From SIG565 sp045590755 (GTDB taxonomy: Bacteria > Bacillota > Clostridia > Oscillospirales > Acutalibacteraceae), in NCBI GenBank assembly GCA_045590755.1, contig JAZNRP010000026.1, positions 29,274 to 93,273 on the forward strand: DNA of 64,000 nt, read 5' to 3'. The position numbers and the translations under genes are program-made. The notes beneath the pieces are model-generated. The model did not search any database. It was not told where the DNA came from and saw only the letters and a program-made list of their open reading frames with translations. Positions 59,653 to 64,000 of the stretch are shown in pieces. Each line of letters opens with the position of its first letter. The first letter of the stretch is position 1.

Positions 59653-60222
59653 TTGGATATTAATGAATTAATTAACGGTATTGAGGCTGTATTATTTGCC
59701 AGTGGTGAGCCTGTAAGCATACAAAGGCTTTGTCAGACCTTTGATGTTGAGCCCGATACAATTCAGTCGGCTGTAAAGGCTTTATCGGACAAGTATACAA
59801 AAACAGGTCTTGAAATAGTAGCACTCGAAAACACCTTTCAGATTTGTACTAAAAAGCAATATGCTGTACATATTAAAAAAGCGTTTGACATTAAGAGAAA
59901 AACTCCGTTGTCTCAAGCCGCTTTGGAGGTTTTAGCGGTTATTGCATATAATCAACCGGTAACCCGTGCCTTTATTGAGCAGGTGCGCGGTGTTGACTGC
60001 TCGGGTGTTATGATGACACTAATTGAAAAGGAATTAATTGAAGAAGTAGGCAGGTTGGAGCTGCCCGGTAGACCGCTTTTATATTCAACCACCAAGAACT
60101 TTTTAAGATGCTTCTCTATCAGTGATTTAAGCGAGTTGCCGCAAATTCCAAGGGAAGAAAACGAAGCATTGCCTGATGTAGCTGAACAACTATCGGTAAA
60201 TGTTGATGAGCAGACAGAATAA
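59653..60222 (+). CDS. scpB: Segregation and condensation protein B
   Basis: Dimeric winged-helix partner of ScpA. The 189 residues include IEAVLFASGEPVSIQRLCQ, RKTPLSQAALEVLAVIAYNQ, and LIEEVGRLELPGRPLLYSTT. TTG at 59653 is the start codon, directly after the scpA stop with GAGAG upstream. Part of the scpA-scpB pair. Confidence 0.96.
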   Translation: MDINELINGIEAVLFASGEPVSIQRLCQTFDVEPDTIQSAVKALSDKYTKTGLEIVALENTFQICTKKQYAVHIKKAFDIKRKTPLSQAALEVLAVIAYNQPVTRAFIEQVRGVDCSGVMMTLIEKELIEEVGRLELPGRPLLYSTTKNFLRCFSISDLSELPQIPREENEALPDVAEQLSVNVDEQTE

Positions 60223-60260
60223 ATTTTAAATTTTGTTTAATATTAGTAATGGTGTAATCT

Positions 60261-60872
60261 ATGATTATTCTTTATATATTGGCCGTTTTAATTGTTCTTT
60301 TTTCAATACTTTTGGCTACTGACATTAATTTTTATGTATTTATTGACGAAAATTTCGATTATATGCTCAAATTTGGTTTTATCAGAATATTATCGTCATC
60401 ATCTAAAAAGACGCTAAAACAAAAAAATCCGAAATCTGATGACTCTGTAAATTTAGGTTATTTCAAGAGATTAGTCAATAATAAGGGCTACAGTGCGGCT
60501 ATATGTCAGTTAGTTTCCATAATTAAAATAATATTTTCCGAAATTGAGTATTTCTTTTCAAAAATCAAAATTAGAAATTTTATTTGCCGTATAACAGTCG
60601 CTGAAGTTGATGCAGCCACCACCGCTATATCTTACGGAGCAGTTTCGGCAGCAGTATATTCACTTACCGGTTTTTTACATTCAAGCATAGATTTTGATAT
60701 TAAAGAAATTTCTATAAAAGAAAATTATGACACTAAAAAAGGTTGTTTTTATTTAAGCTTTTCTGCGAAGATGAAAGTCTTATACCTACTAATTATTGCA
60801 ATTAAATTACTCATTAAATTTATTAATAAAAGGGATGTGTTATCATGGGAGAAAACAGCATTAAAAGCATAA
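60261..60872 (+). CDS. DUF2953 domain membrane protein
   Basis: A 203-residue DUF2953 family (YtfI-like) protein with an N-terminal hydrophobic segment (ILYILAVLIVLFSILLATDI), a middle basic domain and a second hydrophobic segment (VLYLLIIAIKLLIKFI). It precedes gerW/ytfJ with a 28-base overlap, the same order as ytfI-ytfJ in Bacillus. Role probably linked to sporulation; not proven. Confidence 0.8.
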   Translation: MIILYILAVLIVLFSILLATDINFYVFIDENFDYMLKFGFIRILSSSSKKTLKQKNPKSDDSVNLGYFKRLVNNKGYSAAICQLVSIIKIIFSEIEYFFSKIKIRNFICRITVAEVDAATTAISYGAVSAAVYSLTGFLHSSIDFDIKEISIKENYDTKKGCFYLSFSAKMKVLYLLIIAIKLLIKFINKRDVLSWEKTALKA

Positions 60873-61231
60873 TGGACACCACAATGGAAAAATTACGGGC
60901 GATTGTTGACGCCGATACAATTATCGGTACACCGATTGTTTCGGGAAATGTTACTATGATACCCGTATCAAAGGTATCCTTTGGTATGGCAACAGGTGGC
61001 TCGGATTTTCAGTGTAAAAACGGAAACTCACCATTGTTTGGCGGCGGTGGCGGCGCAGGTGTGTCTATTAATCCTATTGCTTTTATTGTGATTAATGGTG
61101 ATAATGTTAAAATGCTGCCCATAAATAATGAATCTACCGCAATTGATAAGGCTGTAGCATTAGCGCCCGAGCTTATTGAAAAGGTTAAAAAACTGTTTTC
61201 TAAAGAAAAGAACGAAGAAATACAGTTATAG
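60845..61231 (+). CDS. gerW: GerW/YtfJ family sporulation protein
   Basis: A 128-residue protein of the GerW family, conserved in spore formers and needed for germination in Bacillus. The signature is DTIIGTPIVSGNVTMIPVSK and GGGGGAGVSINPIAFIVING. AAGGGATGTG lies near the ATG at 60845. It overlaps the DUF2953 gene. Confidence 0.93.
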   Translation: MGENSIKSIMDTTMEKLRAIVDADTIIGTPIVSGNVTMIPVSKVSFGMATGGSDFQCKNGNSPLFGGGGGAGVSINPIAFIVINGDNVKMLPINNESTAIDKAVALAPELIEKVKKLFSKEKNEEIQL

Positions 61232-61243
61232 TTTACCACCGTT

Positions 61244-61271
61244 CCCAATATTATTTAACAGTAATGTTGGG
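61244..61271 (+). promoter_or_regulatory. Hairpin overlapping the carboxypeptidase ribosome site
   Basis: CCCAATATTA (61244-61253) pairs with TAATGTTGGG (61262-61271), 10 pairs with one T-G; outer bases CCAC and GTGG extend it. The 3' arm covers TTGGG, the start of the ribosome-binding stretch for the TTG at 61282. Confidence 0.55.
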
Positions 61272-61281
61272 ATGTGGTTTT

Positions 61282-62385
61282 TTGAAAAAGCTTATAATTT
61301 TTATAGTTACTATTTCACTATTTTGCTGTGGATTTTCGGTAAATGCATTGGAAAACTCAGCAAAGGCGGCGATTGTGATTAACGGCACAACGCGCAGTAT
61401 AATATATTCAAAAAATATAGATAAAAAGCTACCGATGGCAAGTACAACAAAAATTATGACGGCTCTTATTTTAGCAGAGCAAAACGCACTTGATACAAAG
61501 GTTACGGTTACTGCGCCAATGGTTGCGGTTGAAGGCTCATCTATGGGACTTAGAGCCGGAGATACCGTAACATACAATGATTTGTTGTACGGAATTTTAC
61601 TGTGCTCGGGTAATGATGCTGCCAATACTGTTGCTACCACATTATGCGGTACTGTTGAAAAATTCGCCGAAGTTATGAATAAGAAAGCGTCGGCTTTGGG
61701 TCTTAAAAGCACTCATTTTGTAACCCCGTCAGGTCTTGATGCGGACGGACACTATACAACAGCACACGATTTGGCACTTTTAGCATCATACGCTTTAGAA
61801 AACAAAGTATTCAAGCAGGTAGCCTCAACAAAATCTATTACACTAAACTACGGTGGAGAAAATCATTATTTGAGCAACCATAATAAGATGCTTAAAATTT
61901 ATGACGGTGCTATCGGTGTAAAAACGGGCTATACAAGTACTGCGGGCAGGTGCCTTGTATCTGCCGCAGAGCGAAACGGTACACTGATTATAGCGGTAAC
62001 TCTTAATGACCGAAACGATTGGAACGACCACAAAATTATGCTTGATTTCGGCTTTGAAAATTCCCGTTCTGTTTCAACCGATTACTCTTGCCCTTCAAGT
62101 ATTAAATGTATTGGTTCGAAAGACGATGTAATCAAAATATCTTCACAATCCGCCGTAATTGGTTTAAGTGGTGAAGATAAGCTTGAATATATAACATATT
62201 TACCTAAATTTGTTTATGCGGGTATTAACAAAGGGGACAAAATCGGTTATACCGATGTTTTTTCTAACGGACATAAAATATTAACTCTTGATATAGTAGC
62301 AGACGAAAATGCTATTTTATCTTCAAATTCAACAGTTTATAGTAAGTTTTTAAAACTTTTTTTAGCACTACTAAGGGGATTATAA
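61282..62385 (+). CDS. dacF: D-alanyl-D-alanine carboxypeptidase (DacF/DacB type)
   Basis: Penicillin-binding protein that trims the terminal D-Ala of peptidoglycan. About 367 residues: signal peptide (KLIIFIVTISLFCCGFSVNA), catalytic Ser54 and Lys57 in ASTTKIMTAL, SGN at 109-111, and KTG at 214-216 in GVKTGYTSTAG, then the C-terminal PBP5 domain. The best ribosome site (GGGATGTGG) points to TTG 61282 rather than ATG 61264. Linked genes are sporulation-related, so a spore-cortex role is plausible. Confidence 0.92.
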   Translation: MKKLIIFIVTISLFCCGFSVNALENSAKAAIVINGTTRSIIYSKNIDKKLPMASTTKIMTALILAEQNALDTKVTVTAPMVAVEGSSMGLRAGDTVTYNDLLYGILLCSGNDAANTVATTLCGTVEKFAEVMNKKASALGLKSTHFVTPSGLDADGHYTTAHDLALLASYALENKVFKQVASTKSITLNYGGENHYLSNHNKMLKIYDGAIGVKTGYTSTAGRCLVSAAERNGTLIIAVTLNDRNDWNDHKIMLDFGFENSRSVSTDYSCPSSIKCIGSKDDVIKISSQSAVIGLSGEDKLEYITYLPKFVYAGINKGDKIGYTDVFSNGHKILTLDIVADENAILSSNSTVYSKFLKLFLALLRGL

Positions 62386-63134
62386 TGAATAACAAAAAAA
62401 TAAGACTTCAAAAACATTTATCTGAAAGCGGTGTTGCATCTCGCAGAAAATCTGAAGAATTAATTGCTGCGGGCAAGGTGAGGGTAAACGGGCGTGTTGC
62501 AAAAATCGGCGACAGTGTTGACCCTAAGCGTGATAAAGTAACCGTGTTTGGAAAAAATGTTGTTGCAGTAAAAGAAAAGGTTTACATAATGTTGCACAAG
62601 CCGCGCGGTTTTATCACTACTATGAGTGATGAGCGTGACAGAAAATGCGTTGCAGAGCTTGTAAAGGATGCACCCGTTAAGGTTTTTCCCGTAGGTCGTC
62701 TTGATAAGGATTCTGAAGGTCTGTTATTTATGACTAATGATGGAGAGCTTGCTAATAAGCTTACCCATCCGTCAAGTTATGTAAATAAAACATACCGCGT
62801 TACTGTATCAGGCTCAGTTACCGATGAACAATTGGACAAGCTGTGCAGCGGTATTGTTCTGGATGGCGTAAAAACACAGCCTTGCGATGTTTTTGTGGCA
62901 GAGCGCAAGACCGACAGAACAGTTCTTATATTTATTATTCACGAAGGTAGAAATCGACAAATCAGACGAATGTGCGAAGAAGTTAAACTACAGGTTTTGC
63001 GCCTAAAGCGTACCGAAATTGCAGGTGTTAAGCTTGGTATGTTAGGACAGGGTAAATGGCGTGATTTGAACGAAAGAGAATTACGCAGATTAATGTCGGT
63101 TAGCACTAATACAGGTGGAAAAAATAATGATTGA
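62385..63134 (+). CDS. rluB: rRNA pseudouridine synthase, RluB-like
   Basis: Modifies 23S rRNA, probably position 2605. The 249 residues have an S4 domain (IRLQKHLSESGVASRRKSEE), the catalytic FPVGRLDKDSEGLLFMTNDG with Asp, and the C-terminal HEGRNRQIRRMCEEV. Coupled by TAATG to the carboxypeptidase. It differs from the RsuA-type gene at 10327 by its S4 motif. Confidence 0.93.
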   Translation: MNNKKIRLQKHLSESGVASRRKSEELIAAGKVRVNGRVAKIGDSVDPKRDKVTVFGKNVVAVKEKVYIMLHKPRGFITTMSDERDRKCVAELVKDAPVKVFPVGRLDKDSEGLLFMTNDGELANKLTHPSSYVNKTYRVTVSGSVTDEQLDKLCSGIVLDGVKTQPCDVFVAERKTDRTVLIFIIHEGRNRQIRRMCEEVKLQVLRLKRTEIAGVKLGMLGQGKWRDLNERELRRLMSVSTNTGGKNND

Positions 63135-63501
63135 AGTATTACCAATTGAAAAAAATAACGAAATTGAGGAATTTTATAATAGCATTAAATTAGAATATTC
63201 TTCGAACAGTGGCGTGACTGTAGCAAAGGAGCAGGGGAGTATTCTTGGTTTTTGTACCTATATTTTAGATGACAAAAGCATTACTATTACACGCATTCAA
63301 CCCACAAATGATTTGTTTTTAGCAGACGGCATTTTAAGAAGCGCCTTACACATTGCCGATTTTCGCGGAATTACCGATGCGTTTTTTACTGAAAGTGTTG
63401 ATAGAACCTTGCTTTCCACTCTTAAATTCATTGAGGATGAAGAAAAAAACACATTAAACATTCAAAAATTACACGAAAGTTGTTGTTCTTGCGGTAATTA
63501 A
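63127..63501 (+). CDS. Hypothetical protein, possible GNAT-like fold
   Basis: A 124-residue protein I cannot assign firmly. GSILGFCTYILDDKSITITR and then LADGILRSALHIADFRGITD look like the strand-strand-helix of a GNAT acetyltransferase, but the CoA loop is not clear. The C-terminus ends in LHESCCSCGN, a Cys cluster. AGGTGGA precedes ATG 63127; it overlaps rluB by 8 bases. Confidence 0.6.
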   Translation: MIEVLPIEKNNEIEEFYNSIKLEYSSNSGVTVAKEQGSILGFCTYILDDKSITITRIQPTNDLFLADGILRSALHIADFRGITDAFFTESVDRTLLSTLKFIEDEEKNTLNIQKLHESCCSCGN

Positions 63502-63513
63502 TTAAATTTATAC

Positions 63514-63542
63514 TTGCAAAATTCAAATATATGTGATATTAT
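63514..63542 (+). promoter_or_regulatory. Promoter of secG
   Basis: TTGCAA (63514-63519), 17-base spacer, TATTAT (63537-63542). Confidence 0.6.
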
Positions 63543-63579
63543 ACTAAAAGTGTTTAGAAAATAGTAGGAGGTGTTCCTT

Positions 63580-63828
63580 GTGGGACCTTTAGAAATAATT
63601 TTAGGTATTTTGGTAATTTTAGTTTCTTTAATTATTATTGGAATTGTAATTTTGCAGCAAAGTCAGCGCCGTGGTGTTAACGGTGTAATTTCAGGCGGTC
63701 TTGATACATTCCTTTCTAAAAATAAGGCAAGAACTGCCGATGCAATGCTTGCTCGCTTAACTAAAATTTTTGCGGTAGTTTTCTTTGTACTTGCTATCGT
63801 TGCAAATGTTTTTGCTATAGTGCTTTAA
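63580..63828 (+). CDS. secG: Protein translocase subunit SecG
   Basis: Small membrane subunit of the Sec channel. The 82 residues have two membrane segments around LQQSQRRGVNGVISGGLDTF, the SecG loop motif (QQ...GG). GTG 63580 follows TAGGAGG with an 8-base spacing; the GTG at 63571 overlaps that site. An IS-like element interrupts the region downstream. Confidence 0.93.
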   Translation: MGPLEIILGILVILVSLIIIGIVILQQSQRRGVNGVISGGLDTFLSKNKARTADAMLARLTKIFAVVFFVLAIVANVFAIVL

Positions 63829-63836
63829 TCAAACAT

Positions 63837-63861
63837 AAAAAAACCGTCCTACTGTTGTAGG
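63837..63861 (+). terminator. secG terminator, 3' arm truncated
   Basis: AAAAAAACCGTCCTAC (63837-63852) and GTAGG (63857-63861) form the first part of a hairpin whose 3' arm should continue ACGGTTTTTTT. Instead it switches at 63862 to an IS-like end. Confidence 0.65.
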
Positions 63862-64000
63862 TGAAATAGTCAATAGTTAGTAGACACAAAAAAACAATTT
63901 AAGCTGCCAGTTCAATTCTGTATTGGACTGGCGGTTTTCTTTTAAGTTTTCGAACAGGCCGTATGTAATTGAAATAGTAAACGGTATCGGCAACGGTTTT
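63862..64000 (-). mobile_element. IS3-like insertion sequence, right end (partial)
   Basis: Begins at 63862 with TGAAATAGTCAATAGTTAGT and AGACA, a plausible terminal inverted repeat, then the C-terminal part of a transposase read on the minus strand. It continues off the window's right edge. The boundary is set by the broken secG terminator. Confidence 0.7.
63899..64000 (-). CDS. IS3 family transposase, C-terminal end (partial)
   Basis: Minus-strand frame of 33 residues up to the window edge: ...TVADTVYYFNYIRPVRKLKR then KPPVQYRIELAA and stop. The pattern (YFNYIRP...K..P.QYR) matches the C-terminus of IS3-type DDE integrase-core transposases. Start and catalytic residues are outside the window. 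Confidence 0.75.
   Translation of the reverse strand, partial: KTVADTVYYFNYIRPVRKLKRKPPVQYRIELAA

Noticed and set aside
61264..61281. ATG 61264 as start of the carboxypeptidase
   Set aside because: No ribosome site upstream; GGGATGTGG fits TTG 61282. Kept as an alternative only.
1..64000. CRISPR array, prophage or defence island
   Set aside because: No regularly spaced repeats, phage structural genes, nucleases or toxin pairs seen on either strand.

Overview
The window is a stretch of low-GC chromosome from an anaerobic, spore-forming Bacillota, probably class Clostridia and close to Oscillospirales. The evidence is the sporulation set (SigG, SpoIVB, SpoIIR, GerW/YtfJ, a YlmC/YmxH protein), ATG/GTG/TTG starts behind strong GGAGG-type ribosome sites, a Na+-pumping oxaloacetate decarboxylase, and small families typical of Clostridia (a CD1247-type zinc-ribbon protein, DUF4830, UPF0210/UPF0237, TSCPD). 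No rRNA or species marker is present, so the placement stops there. Almost all genes lie on the + strand. The minus-strand exceptions are the left-edge lipoprotein, a chromate-transporter pair, tRNA-Leu, uvrB, the PFL/ACT pair and a right-edge transposase.

Layout. 1-1213: partial peptide-type ABC solute-binding lipoprotein. 1351-4869: ylxM-ffh-rpsP-khpA-rimM-trmD (protein targeting and ribosome/tRNA maturation). 5049-8554: HPr, rpsU, yqeG, an AP-endonuclease-like TIM barrel, aroQ, efp and a zinc-ribbon protein. 8628-11043: ispD-ispF, DUF4830 and an RsuA-type pseudouridine synthase. 11177-13566: an orphan sugar-transport ATPase and a CdaR/PucR-like regulator. 13589-17520: ftsE-ftsX, an EnvC-like M23 protein, VanZ and a coiled-coil protein. 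17611-20034: sigG, ylmC, spoIVB. 20212-23161: trkA-trkH. 23304-24377: an amidohydrolase. 24593-32428: a seven-gene arginine operon argGHCJBDF behind ArgR-like boxes and a consensus promoter. 32599-35936: oadG, biotin carrier, oadB, oadA. 35977-37362: two half-size chromate transporters and tRNA-Leu(CAG) on the minus strand. 37454-39719: a possible deacetylase-fold protein, an SGNH hydrolase and trmB, convergent with uvrB. 41899-46217: AraC regulator, two tandem Gfo/Idh/MocA oxidoreductases and a DMT permease. 46329-51278: PFL/ACT pair divergent from an Lrp-type regulator, then aminotransferase, ispE and spoIIR. 51350-57370: rpmE, yigZ, dgt-dnaG-rpoD, Rrf2, TSCPD and an unknown. 57418-63828: amidase, site-2 protease, scpA-scpB, DUF2953, gerW, D,D-carboxypeptidase, rluB, an unknown and secG. 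63862-64000: end of an IS3-like element.

Most of the window is conserved housekeeping and biosynthesis, and I see no phage, CRISPR or defence island. The points worth a second look are mainly small. An insertion sequence appears to have landed inside the secG terminator. Perfect inverted repeats sit over, or close to, ribosome sites at several gene junctions, including two cell-wall genes. A REP-like palindrome forms the lrp-aminotransferase junction. An inverted repeat lies between the ACT/PFL and lrp genes. TrmB and the amidase carry changed active-site motifs. The AraC/Gfo/Gfo/DMT module and the deacetylase-like/SGNH pair are uncharacterised. No intergenic gap exceeds about 300 bases.
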